DNA of 22,601 bases. Origin: Methanomassiliicoccales archaeon. GTDB taxonomy: Archaea; Thermoplasmatota; Thermoplasmata; Methanomassiliicoccales; JACIVX01. The stretch lies in NCBI GenBank assembly GCA_028679985.1, contig JAJRAH010000077.1, positions 1 through 22,601 of the forward strand. The letters are read 5' to 3'. A model generated the notes under the pieces. The model was given only the letters and a program-made list of their open reading frames with translations, had not been told where the DNA came from and ran no database searches. Below, piece by piece: positions 14,747-22,252 of the stretch. Positions within the stretch are counted from its first letter, which is position 1. Each line of letters starts with the position of its first letter. The translations under genes and the position numbers were made by a program.

Positions 14747-16495
14747 TCAAATGCCAATCTTGTCTCCGAACTTGTCTGGTTTCGATGCGACAGCTCCATT
14801 CGCTGCTTTCCTGGTCCTGCTTGCCACCACCCTTCCTGCATGGATTGCCGGGTTTGACGTCGCTCCGACCGAGCCGTCCGCTCTTTCCGGTTGCAGGATA
14901 GACGGGATGACCCTGTCAGCCATCTCTTCCATTGTCTCAATTCCCGTTACCCTTCTCGCGTGCTCGCTCAGTGACACAATGTCGTCTCTGTCGATGAAGC
15001 GGAGCCCGAACTTCCTGGATCCAGCCATCATCTGCTTCAACCCCTCTCCAATGCGATCGACGAAGTAGGTGTGCAGACCGATCGCTCCCCAGGATATGCC
15101 CCCTTTGGCTCCTGCACCAGGATATTTCCTCCTTAGCTCACTGGCCATGATGAAGAACTTCGCGGGATCTTCACCATATTCTCCTGAGAATCCTTTCGGG
15201 AGCTTCTTCGATTCCGCCAGCTTCGTGAAGTAGGTGGACTTCATGACAGCTAGAAGAGGTGCCCTTGCCATGGCTATCGCCTTTATCACTGGTCCGTCGC
15301 CGAGATTGCTCATCGCCATTGACTTGAAGATTTGCGTCTCATTCACGAACCCTCCGGCCATAGCAATGTCAGGGATGAACCTCCCTTGCTTTCTCAGTAT
15401 CTGGACGCATTTGAGCACCTGTGCCTCCAGATGTATTGTCGGGGTACTCGATTCGTTCATCATCGGCACAGGACTCATGCCCGTCCCTCCTCCCGCCCCG
15501 TCGATCGTGAGCAGGTCGATCTTCGCCTCCGACGCTACCTTCAACGTGAACGCGACCACTGCTGGTCGGTAGGCTCCAGTCTTCAGGAACACGTACTTGG
15601 CTCCGTTGGCCCTTAGGGATTCGACGTCCTCGATGAACGATTTCTCCTGCGGGAAACCGACGCGGCTGTGCCTTTCGAAGGTCTTGAAAGTTCCGGATCT
15701 GAACTCCTCCTGGACGCTTCTATCCTCTGGATCTGGAAGAACCAGGTAGCCCCTTTTCTTGAGCTCGAGCGCTCTCTCAATAGAGTGGAGTCGAACCTCA
15801 CCTCCGATAGACTTCGCTCCCTGTCCCCACTTGCGCTCGATGATATCGACTTCGAGCTTGGAGACAGCATATTCATCGACACCCGCTCTCTGATCCTCCA
15901 CATTTGTCTGGATGGCGATATTTCCATGTTTCCCATCCCAGAGTTCCCTGTAGGTCTCGATTCTCCACTTCAAATCCGGGGAGGATGTGACTCTGCCGTT
16001 CGAGTATGTCGCATCCGGATCCATCCCGCACACGTTCTCTCCGACGACCTGAATCGTGCCTGCTGATGCGGCCCCTTTTGCCAGACCGTCCCAGCATCTC
16101 TTCGCTACCGCTGTAGATCCGAGACCTGCGACGAACACTGGCACCTTGAGCTCGATAGGTCTCTTGGATCGAGACGCCACCGACGTCGTGATGTCTACGT
16201 TCTCGAAGAAAGCCTTGTCAGGGTTCGGTTCGATTCCCAACGCTCCGATAAGGTCCGATTGGATCTGGAAATGAGACCAGTCGAGCATGAAGTCCTTGTT
16301 CGAGGCCGCCGTGCTGACTCCGAAGTACTCGGGGCTCGGATAGAGCACCTCCCTTCCGCGAAACGCGGATTTCCCTACTTCGCACAATGAGGGGCATTCC
16401 TCTATGCATAATGGACACATCCCGCTGAGCGGGCTCACATCCGAGACACGCGTCCGCGTGCCGCTGGTTGTTCTAGCATTCTCAGTAATATTCAT
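14747..16495 (-). CDS. FMN-binding glutamate synthase-like protein with N-terminal Cys cluster
   Basis: The 582-residue protein resembles the central/FMN domain of glutamate synthase large subunit (COG0069): VPVFVAGLGSTAVAKRCWDG, IAIQTNVEDQRAGVDEY, GQGAKSIGGEVR, and DGAGGGTGMSPVPMM for FMN binding. It lacks the glutamine amidotransferase domain. Near the N-terminus, Cys27, 30, 34 and 38 (C-x2-C-x3-C-x3-C) could hold an Fe-S cluster. Archaeal stand-alone proteins of this group may make glutamate from ammonia or serve other FMN redox steps. The ATG at 16495 follows GGTGA by 4 nt. A long polar tail (about 545-582) is unusual. It is transcribed away from the DNA methyltransferase, with an inverted repeat just upstream. 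No small subunit gene is nearby. Confidence 0.88.
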   Translation of the reverse strand: MNITENARTTSGTRTRVSDVSPLSGMCPLCIEECPSLCEVGKSAFRGREVLYPSPEYFGVSTAASNKDFMLDWSHFQIQSDLIGALGIEPNPDKAFFENVDITTSVASRSKRPIELKVPVFVAGLGSTAVAKRCWDGLAKGAASAGTIQVVGENVCGMDPDATYSNGRVTSSPDLKWRIETYRELWDGKHGNIAIQTNVEDQRAGVDEYAVSKLEVDIIERKWGQGAKSIGGEVRLHSIERALELKKRGYLVLPDPEDRSVQEEFRSGTFKTFERHSRVGFPQEKSFIEDVESLRANGAKYVFLKTGAYRPAVVAFTLKVASEAKIDLLTIDGAGGGTGMSPVPMMNESSTPTIHLEAQVLKCVQILRKQGRFIPDIAMAGGFVNETQIFKSMAMSNLGDGPVIKAIAMARAPLLAVMKSTYFTKLAESKKLPKGFSGEYGEDPAKFFIMASELRRKYPGAGAKGGISWGAIGLHTYFVDRIGEGLKQMMAGSRKFGLRFIDRDDIVSLSEHARRVTGIETMEEMADRVIPSILQPERADGSVGATSNPAIHAGRVVASRTRKAANGAVASKPDKFGDKIGI

Positions 16496-16524
16496 CTAGT
16501 CACCATACCCTGACAAAGCGTGCC

Positions 16525-16546
16525 TTGCTATGGCAATGCATAGCAA
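16525..16546. promoter_or_regulatory. Perfect 8-6-8 inverted repeat upstream of the glutamate-synthase-like gene
   Basis: TTGCTATG-GCAATG-CATAGCAA has perfect 8-bp arms. The repeat lies 30-51 nt before the ATG and about at the start point predicted from a weak minus-strand TATA-like ATACAAATAG (near 16573-16564). The arms extend with TGCC/GGCA after a 2-nt bulge. It may be an operator for a nitrogen-type or redox regulator; only the symmetry is seen. Confidence 0.5.
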
Positions 16547-16608
16547 TGGGCATTAGAACTCGCCTATTTGTATCTTTTGAAGCGAAATCGCCGAATTCGT
16601 GAAAGAAT

Positions 16609-16616
16609 CTATAAGA
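16609..16616 (+). promoter_or_regulatory. Candidate TATA box for the DNA methyltransferase
   Basis: TCTATAAG is a reasonable TATA box. The start point would be near 16638, leaving a leader of about 113 nt, longer than for most genes here, so a closer promoter or an upstream start may be missed. Confidence 0.35.
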
Positions 16617-16750
16617 AGCATCAACCTTTTTACGCAATTCGTCGGTCCCGTCGTCAGAGAGCGGCGAACGTTATTCCGAACCCTCCAACGACTCAGCGGG
16701 CAAAGACGTTTCGGCTTTCGCGAAAAGAATTTGACTGAGGTAGGCATTAG

Positions 16751-17584
16751 GTGGGAAGGTATCAGATGCCAGTGATGAGAGAGAAGAACTTTGCATGGCT
16801 TCCGGCCCGTAGGACGTGCGCATGCAAAGAGGGTCGCCTGAATTGCCTCACCCGACAAGAGACTTATGAGCTGGGGTCGACGGTTCTTAACGTCCAGAAG
16901 AGGCAGGTCTGGAAGGATTCGCATCCGGCGAGATTCGTACCGGAACTTCCGAGGAAATACATCAAGCTCTTCTCGCACGAAGGCGAGACCGTCCTCGACC
17001 CTTTCTGCGGCTCCGGGACCACGAACGTCGTCGCGATGGGTCTCGGAAGAAACAGCATCGGGATCGACGTCAATCCATACTCAATCGATCTTACCGTGGA
17101 ACGGCTGACGAGTGCAGAGGGGAAGAATCAGGGGAATCAAACCACTCACCTTGTAATGAACGGAGACTGCAGAGAACTCATGAAGAAGATCCCCCGTGGG
17201 ACAATAGATCTCGTAGTTACATCACCTCCGTATTTCGATGTCGTTGACTACAACCATGACGATCCCTGCCAGATGGGTAATATCCATGATTACGACACCT
17301 TTCTTTCAGGGATGGAGGCTGCCTTCTCAGGTATGTTCTCGGCCTTAAAGCCTGGAGGTTATGCGGTTGTCAATACGCAGGATCTCTTCAAGAAGAACGC
17401 AAAGTGTCCGATTCACTCAGACTACGTCCGGTTGGCAGGAAGAGTGGGTCTGGAGACGGTGAACATCAACATCTACATTCTCAATTACAGCACCGGGGGA
17501 AGACTAGTATATGGATATCCAGCGGCATACTATCCCAAGAATGATCACGAGTACATTCTGATATTCCGGAAGAAACCCTGTTGA
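16751..17584 (+). CDS. Solitary amino-type DNA methyltransferase (SPPY class)
   Basis: The 277-residue protein methylates an exocyclic amine of cytosine or adenine using SAM. The SAM site is VLDPFCGSGTTNVVA with FCGSG at 85-89, preceded by a motif-X-like WKDSHPARFVPELP; the catalytic motif is TSPPY at 157-161, which favours N4-cytosine. The order X-I-IV differs from the common beta group, where SPPY comes first. The N-terminal region has Cys23, Cys25 and Cys32. No restriction endonuclease or specificity gene is next to it, so it is an orphan enzyme as seen here. GTG 16751 has GAGGT 9 nt upstream; ATG 16766 and ATG 16775 are alternatives. Recognition site cannot be predicted. Confidence 0.88.
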   Translation: MGRYQMPVMREKNFAWLPARRTCACKEGRLNCLTRQETYELGSTVLNVQKRQVWKDSHPARFVPELPRKYIKLFSHEGETVLDPFCGSGTTNVVAMGLGRNSIGIDVNPYSIDLTVERLTSAEGKNQGNQTTHLVMNGDCRELMKKIPRGTIDLVVTSPPYFDVVDYNHDDPCQMGNIHDYDTFLSGMEAAFSGMFSALKPGGYAVVNTQDLFKKNAKCPIHSDYVRLAGRVGLETVNINIYILNYSTGGRLVYGYPAAYYPKNDHEYILIFRKKPC

Positions 17585-17652
17585 CTTGATAACCGGGATC
17601 TGTCTTGTTTGAAATTCCAGTCATTGTAGTAAGTGATTCAATTGTGAGAAAT

Positions 17653-17660
17653 GTTTATAG
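17653..17660 (+). promoter_or_regulatory. TATA box of the DUF5654 gene
   Basis: GTTTATAG is centred about 60 nt before the ATG at 17716. Transcription would start near 17682, giving a leader of about 34 nt that contains the AGGGGGA ribosome-binding site at 17704-17710. Confidence 0.5.
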
Positions 17661-17715
17661 CTTACCTTCTCTAATCCGCCTTCAAGATAGCAACCGATGC
17701 ATCAGGGGGAATGCA

Positions 17716-17958
17716 ATGTCGAGTATGAAAATGCAGATAATGGAAACCATTGCTGCTTTGATGACAGCTGCCTTCGGCCTGATCGCCGCACTCGCATGGA
17801 ACGAGGCAATAAGGGAATTGATCGCTCAGTTCTTTGCTGGTGGTGACGCCCTCATGGGGCTCTTCGTCTACGCGATACTTGTGACGATCATCGCCGTGAT
17901 TGCTGGACTGCTCATAGCGAGATCTCTGGCGAAGTTGAAGGCAATGGAGTCAAAGTAA
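17716..17958 (+). CDS. Small DUF5654-family membrane protein
   Basis: The 80-residue product has two transmembrane helices (about 9-26 with the pattern LMTAAFGLIAALAWNEAI, and about 44-67) and a short basic C-terminal tail. The pattern fits the archaeal small-protein family DUF5654, whose function is unknown. ATG 17716 is chosen because AGGGGGA precedes it by 5 nt and the family begins here; the frame is open upstream to 17605, but that part overlaps the promoter. It is flanked by its own TATA box and a T-rich terminator, so it is a monocistronic unit. Confidence 0.8.
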   Translation: MSSMKMQIMETIAALMTAAFGLIAALAWNEAIRELIAQFFAGGDALMGLFVYAILVTIIAVIAGLLIARSLAKLKAMESK

Positions 17959-17990
17959 AGAGGGTCATCGCATTGCGTTGATCCCAAACA

Positions 17991-18008
17991 TTTTATTTTT
18001 TGTCTTTC
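17991..18008 (+). terminator. T-rich terminator after the DUF5654 gene
   Basis: TTTTATTTTTTGTCTTTC starts 33 nt after the stop codon. Archaeal RNA polymerase ends transcription at such T-runs without needing a hairpin, and none is obvious here. About 150 nt of non-coding sequence follow before the UbiA-family gene. Confidence 0.6.
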
Positions 18009-18163
18009 TGTGCACTACATGCATCGATCAGACAACGGCAGACAAGAATTCTCGGGTAGAATCGTATCATCTCTTGGAGCACACACACCTCAGTTATCGT
18101 TATGTGATGATTTGTGCGTAAGGGTACGTCCGAAGTGATCATCAGCTATCGGAGTGATTGCCT

Positions 18164-19117
18164 GTGCAACGACATTTTGGCACTTGGGAGAGAATGAAAA
18201 CCATCTTCAGGATATCCTACACTCTGACCTTCGTCCTCGCCTCCCTCACCGGCATCGCCTTCGCTCTGACCATGAACACTGAGTTCTTGATAGGTCTTCT
18301 GATAGTCCTGGACGTCTTCACACTAGCACTGTTCGTGAACTTCTCGAATGACTACTTCGATCACGTCAGCGGAGCGGACCAGAGGAGGTTCACCTCAGAT
18401 GACAAGGAATGGGAGAAGGGTGCCAAGAAGATATTCAGCGGCAAGATATACTGGGCCGGAAACGCGTTCGATCTCGGCTACATAACGCGGAAACAAGGAA
18501 GAATCGTTATGGCCATTCTTGCCTCGATCGCCGTTCTCATCTCGATACCTATAGTACTTCATGCTGGATGGATCGTGATCGTGCTCGGCCTCATAGCCTT
18601 CTTCGTCAGCTTCTTCTACACGGCCCCGCCTCTGAACCTAGGGGCCAGGGGATTCGGAGAGATCGATGTATTCGTTTCTTTCTTCATGATGTCATTCTTC
18701 TCTTTTTACGTTCTCGTTCAGGAGTTGAGTGTCCAGATGATTCTGATAGCCTCTGTTGTCGGCCTATGTGTGGCGCTGATGAGGGTTGTCGACGAAGCAT
18801 CTGGTTATGAGGCTCATGTGAAGGCGGGTGAAAAAGACGTATGCGTCAGGTTCGGACTCGAGAATTCCGTTAAGATCATCGCCCTGATGTTCGTAGCCGT
18901 GTATGTCCTGTCCTTTCTCCTTGCGGCGTTCGACTACGCCTACCTACTGCTCTTCCTCAGCCTTCCCTTTGCAGTGAGGACGATCACCTACCTGAACGAC
19001 ACAAAGGACGAGTTCAGATTCGTCCGGCCAGCACCGGAGGTATTCAAGTTCATGTTCGCACACCAATTGTTGATCATCGTTTCGTTGATAGTGCGAACCG
19101 TCCTGACATCTGCGTAA
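18164..19117 (+). CDS. UbiA-family prenyltransferase
   Basis: The product of about 317 residues is a polytopic membrane protein of the UbiA superfamily, which transfers prenyl chains to aromatic or other acceptors for quinones, heme A/O or archaeal lipids. The first Asp-rich motif is NDYFDHVSGAD at about 62-72, and FYTAPPLNLGARGFGE matches the loop typical of MenA-like members. The second Asp motif is altered to VVDEASGYEAHVKAGEKD. GTG 18164 has GGAGTGA 6 nt upstream; TTG 18158 and ATG 18194 are alternatives. Its last 44 nt overlap the end of the convergent radical SAM gene. The acceptor is not readable; MenA-like is the closest guess. Confidence 0.85.
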   Translation: MQRHFGTWERMKTIFRISYTLTFVLASLTGIAFALTMNTEFLIGLLIVLDVFTLALFVNFSNDYFDHVSGADQRRFTSDDKEWEKGAKKIFSGKIYWAGNAFDLGYITRKQGRIVMAILASIAVLISIPIVLHAGWIVIVLGLIAFFVSFFYTAPPLNLGARGFGEIDVFVSFFMMSFFSFYVLVQELSVQMILIASVVGLCVALMRVVDEASGYEAHVKAGEKDVCVRFGLENSVKIIALMFVAVYVLSFLLAAFDYAYLLLFLSLPFAVRTITYLNDTKDEFRFVRPAPEVFKFMFAHQLLIIVSLIVRTVLTSA

Positions 19118-20006
19118 TCGTCTCTATATTGCCATCGACTATCAGGCGGTACTCCCTGACGGCATTGAATCCGCATGCCTTGCACGATTCGGTACTGCGG
19201 AGAGGGCAGCCGAAAAACTCCGAACCATCCGGCATCACGAAAGCTGATGCCCAGTACGGACACTCCTCGCTCCAATCCTCTTCCAAGAGATTCCTGAGAG
19301 CTCTGTTAGTATTGAGAATAGGATAGCCCTGTCGCTTGAGGCTCGTCGCAAGTCTTACGACCGCTTCCTTCTCTGCGTGATCTAATGCTATCTCGTACGG
19401 CGGGGGAGTCAGGAAATTCAGCATTATGCCCTTGATCTTCTTGTTTCTCGCCGCGATCTCGACCGTCTCCCTGACGTGGTCCTTATTCATCTTCGTCACG
19501 ACCATGTTTGCGAAGACGTTGGGGTGGTTCGTTCGATCGAGATTCTCGACAAGAGCTTTGAAGGCACCCTTTCCTCGAATCTCGTCGTGGATATCTTCTG
19601 GACCGTCGAGACTGATCGAGATGACATCGCTGTCCTCCACGATGTCCCTCGTGCCGTTCGTCGTGTATCCGATGACGAAGTACCCGATCCTTCTTCCGGC
19701 TTCGATAAGGTCCTTTAGAGTCTTTCCTCCATCATGCCAGAGCGTGGGTTCCCCGCCCTCGAAGAAGAGGATCCGAGCTCCACTGTCGAAGTTCCGTTTC
19801 ATTTCTCTGACGGCGAGATCGAACGACATTGAATGTGGTCCAGGCAGGTCATCAGAATGGGCGACAATGCTGCAATGTTTGCACCTCAGGTTGCACTCGT
19901 AGTTGATGATCATCGTGTTGACGAGTGGCGTCCTAGCACCGACTTTGGTTCTGAGAAACCATAACGCGTAGTAGGACCACTGTCCCAAGGCGCCAAGTCG
20001 ACTCAT
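19074..20006 (-). CDS. Radical SAM protein with C-terminal Cys-rich (SPASM/twitch-like) region
   Basis: The 310-residue protein has the [4Fe-4S]-SAM motif CNLRCKHC (Cys38, 42, 45), followed by FFEGGEPTLW and SISLDGPEDIHDEIRG typical of radical SAM barrels. The C-terminal third contains additional cysteines (EECPYW, FFGCPL, SCKACG), which suggest an auxiliary cluster. Substrate is unknown; peptide-modifying and cofactor-forming enzymes share this architecture. ATG 20006 is preferred: a TATA box is centred 27 nt upstream, consistent with a leaderless mRNA, and an upstream extension would run into the neighbouring gene. It shares the promoter region with the VOC-fold gene and its 3' end with the UbiA gene. 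Confidence 0.88.
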   Translation of the reverse strand: MSRLGALGQWSYYALWFLRTKVGARTPLVNTMIINYECNLRCKHCSIVAHSDDLPGPHSMSFDLAVREMKRNFDSGARILFFEGGEPTLWHDGGKTLKDLIEAGRRIGYFVIGYTTNGTRDIVEDSDVISISLDGPEDIHDEIRGKGAFKALVENLDRTNHPNVFANMVVTKMNKDHVRETVEIAARNKKIKGIMLNFLTPPPYEIALDHAEKEAVVRLATSLKRQGYPILNTNRALRNLLEEDWSEECPYWASAFVMPDGSEFFGCPLRSTESCKACGFNAVREYRLIVDGNIETITQMSGRFALSTKR

Positions 20007-20028
20007 TGTGTTTTGAAATGGAACAAGG

Positions 20029-20036
20029 TATTTAAA
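20029..20036. promoter_or_regulatory. Symmetric TATA box shared by divergent genes
   Basis: TATTTAAA with a palindromic TTTAAA core lies in the only 63 nt between the two divergent starts. It is centred 27 nt from the radical SAM ATG and 37 nt from the VOC ATG, so one element could place start points for both. No other TATA-like sequence is present there. Confidence 0.6.
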
Positions 20037-20069
20037 GACTCGTCGCCTACACCACACTGGATTCAGTAA

Positions 20070-20408
20070 ATGCCCTTCAAGTTCAGTCGTTGCATCTGCC
20101 TGCAGACCCCTCAATCTGAATCAGCCGCACGTTTCTACAAAGAGATTCTAGGTGTCGAATCCGCAGATGAGAAGGAATGCAATATTGAGCTGATTGTCGG
20201 TGCGAATCGTCTGTTCATCGACAAAGGGGAGCAATTGGGTCCCATCTTGGAGTTCTTGGTCCCCGATCTGGAATCCGCGAAGAAGGAACTCGTCGCCAAA
20301 GGTTGCGAGGTAGTAGTATGGGAGGGAAGGGGAGGACGTTGCTACATGCGTGACCCTTTCGGCCTGGTTTTCAACCTGTACGAAGACAAGGAATCCTTCA
20401 GTGACTGA
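20070..20408 (+). CDS. VOC-superfamily (glyoxalase/dioxygenase-fold) protein
   Basis: The 112-residue protein has one VOC unit with paired beta-alpha-beta-beta-beta modules: QTPQSESAARFYKEILGVES near the start and GRCYMRDPFGLVFNLYED near the end. The common first metal ligand His is not in its usual place (CICLQTP), so metal binding differs or is lost. Functions in the family range from glyoxalase and dioxygenase to antibiotic sequestration; none can be chosen. It has no clear Shine-Dalgarno site; the TATA box centre lies 37 nt upstream, so a leader of about 11 nt is expected. It is divergent from the radical SAM gene. Confidence 0.85.
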   Translation: MPFKFSRCICLQTPQSESAARFYKEILGVESADEKECNIELIVGANRLFIDKGEQLGPILEFLVPDLESAKKELVAKGCEVVVWEGRGGRCYMRDPFGLVFNLYEDKESFSD

Positions 20409-20484
20409 GCTGGCTCAAGGTGATACGAGGTAGCGGAGAAGAGGACGACTGCCCGGATCAGTCGCGCGTAGGCTGGCTCACCAA

Positions 20485-20498
20485 CGATATATTTAAAC
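20485..20498 (+). promoter_or_regulatory. TATA box of the coiled-coil/SPFH/zinc-ribbon operon
   Basis: CGATATATTTAAAC is the best TATA box in the window. The start point would be near 20518, with a leader of about 23 nt containing GAGGAG before the ATG at 20541. The nonamer GCTGGCTCA lies just upstream (20472-20480) and again at 20409-20417. Confidence 0.7.
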
Positions 20499-20540
20499 CT
20501 AGATGCACGTTATTATCGCAAAAGTGAGGAGATTCGCTAC

Positions 20541-21071
20541 ATGCCAGACATTAGAGAGAGAGTTGAGGAAGAAAGAGGCATCCTTAAGAAGATTCAGAAT
20601 TTCGTCCCTGGATTTAGGGGATACAGAAGGAGAGAGGATCTTAGGGATGCGGACAGGATGCTCCGTGCGCAGCTTGCCCAGAGCCTTGGACGGCAGCGGA
20701 GGAGGCTGGAGGACTGCAGGAAGCTCCTTGCCCAGGATTATGGATCGAAGGAATTGGACATGGCTGGTGGCCTGATAAGTCATTTCAAGAAGGTCGAGGG
20801 CGTCGTGGCTCATGCCGAGACAGGCTACTCAGGATTGGTCGCAGACATAAATATCCATGAGGACGAGATGAACAGGCTGTATGAATATGACGCCAGTATG
20901 ATAGACCAGATCACTGCAATAGCCTCTGACATCGAGGCGCTCAAAGGAGCGCTGGCTGCTAGCGACAAGAGCGCAGCCACTGGTGGAATCATGGGCATCA
21001 AGGACAGAATCACCGATTTCGAGGATCAATTCAACCGAAGGATGCGTGTCATAGAAGGAACGGAGGTGTGA
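20541..21071 (+). CDS. Coiled-coil protein of unknown function, SPFH operon partner
   Basis: The 176-residue protein is highly charged and almost entirely helical, with heptad-like stretches at about 1-20, 35-65 and 105-170. I see no signal peptide, transmembrane helix or catalytic motif. It resembles the small coiled-coil proteins that accompany stomatin/prohibitin-type proteins and may act like PspA-type membrane-associated helices, but I cannot assign a family. GAGGAG lies about 10 nt before the ATG. It is the first gene of an operon; the SPFH gene follows after 3 nt and has its ribosome-binding site inside this gene's end. Confidence 0.75.
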   Translation: MPDIRERVEEERGILKKIQNFVPGFRGYRRREDLRDADRMLRAQLAQSLGRQRRRLEDCRKLLAQDYGSKELDMAGGLISHFKKVEGVVAHAETGYSGLVADINIHEDEMNRLYEYDASMIDQITAIASDIEALKGALAASDKSAATGGIMGIKDRITDFEDQFNRRMRVIEGTEV

Positions 21072-21074
21072 TGA

Positions 21075-22199
21075 ATGAGCATAATTGGTGCTGAGACTTT
21101 CAAGTGGGAGGATGCGGACAAGCGTGAGAACATAATGTTCCGCGTCCCGAGAAACATCAAGTTCAACGATAACGTCGTGGTGAGGGAGGACGAGATCGCG
21201 GTCTTCTACAGAGACGGCAAGGTCCTGGCATACATCGACCGACCTGACAGGTACGCCCTTACTTCGATCAATGCTCCCATCGTCGGAGCCCTTGTCAAGT
21301 TCCTGTCGGGTGCGGTTCAGCAGGCGGAGATCATCTATCTCCAGAAGCGCGCCATCGATGGCAAGTTTGGCAGCAAGCAGCCCTATCAGTTCAGGGATAA
21401 GGAATTCGGAATGGTCAATCTCAGGGTGTTCGGGGAGTTCAGGTATAAGGTGTCGTCTCCGGCGAACTTCGTGAACCAGTTCGTCGGCACTCTGAACTAC
21501 GCTACCGGCGCGGAGGTAGAGGAGAGGATCAAGGAGCAGATGGTCATCCTGCTCTACGATTCGCTCGGAGACATGAAGAAGGACGGCATGGGAGTGGCCG
21601 ACATAGCGGCCAACTTGACGAACATAGAGCAGGTCGTCCTCTCCAGAACCGGCGATCACTTCGATCTCTACGGTGTGAGCATCGACAAGATATCGGGCCT
21701 CTATGTGTCTCTGCCAGAGGAAGTGCAGAAGGCTGTGGATACGAGAGCCTCGATGCAAGTGCTCGGTGCGAACTACGTTCAGTATCAGGCCGGTCAGGCG
21801 ATGAGGGAGGCCGCGCAGAATCCTTCGGGTGGAGCGGCTGGTGCCGGCGTCGGCGTCGGTGCCGGAATTGGCATGGGATGGACCATGCTCGACTCGATGA
21901 GGCAGGGCCAGGCGCCTCCCGGTGGCGCCGCTCCCGCAGCTGCTGGAGCGGTCGCGATGATCGCTTGTCCAAAGTGCGGATCACCGAATCCCGCCACCGG
22001 CAAATTCTGCTCGGAGTGCGGGGCGAAACTCGTCGTGGCTACGAAGCCCTGTCAGAAGTGTGGTGAGCCTGTCCAGGAGGGCGCGAAGTTCTGTCCTTCC
22101 TGCGGCGCCCAGCAGGTCGGCACGAAGAAATGCCCGAACTGCGGGGCAGAAGTCACCGCCTCTGTGAAGTTCTGCCCCGAATGTGGAAAGCAGGTGTGA
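21075..22199 (+). CDS. SPFH-domain protein with three C-terminal zinc ribbons (COG4260-type)
   Basis: The 374-residue protein has an SPFH/stomatin-like region at about 20-245 (IAVFYRDGKVLAYI, FGEFRYKVSSPANFVNQFVG), a Gly-rich hydrophobic linker at about 251-270, an Ala/Pro-rich spacer, and three zinc ribbons with Cys298/301/312/315, Cys326/329/340/343 and Cys353/356/367/370. It matches the YdjI-like group, annotated as stomatin/prohibitin-family proteins with C-terminal zinc ribbons and also called virion core-like. These form membrane-associated oligomers. GGAGGTG is 6 nt before the ATG. The partner genes on both sides point to one complex; its physiological role is unknown to me. Confidence 0.92.
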   Translation: MSIIGAETFKWEDADKRENIMFRVPRNIKFNDNVVVREDEIAVFYRDGKVLAYIDRPDRYALTSINAPIVGALVKFLSGAVQQAEIIYLQKRAIDGKFGSKQPYQFRDKEFGMVNLRVFGEFRYKVSSPANFVNQFVGTLNYATGAEVEERIKEQMVILLYDSLGDMKKDGMGVADIAANLTNIEQVVLSRTGDHFDLYGVSIDKISGLYVSLPEEVQKAVDTRASMQVLGANYVQYQAGQAMREAAQNPSGGAAGAGVGVGAGIGMGWTMLDSMRQGQAPPGGAAPAAAGAVAMIACPKCGSPNPATGKFCSECGAKLVVATKPCQKCGEPVQEGAKFCPSCGAQQVGTKKCPNCGAEVTASVKFCPECGKQV

Positions 22200-22252
22200 T
22201 CTCTGGGTGATGGGATCGAGTGAGGATTTACCGATGGAGGAGCGGGAGCTAG

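Noticed and set aside
16751..17584. Restriction-modification system
   Set aside because: Only the methyltransferase is present; neighbours are an FMN protein and a small DUF5654 membrane protein, with no nuclease motif.
20007..20114. N-terminal extension of the radical SAM frame
   Set aside because: It would cover the shared TATA box and the start of the VOC gene; ATG 20006 sits at leaderless distance from the TATA box.
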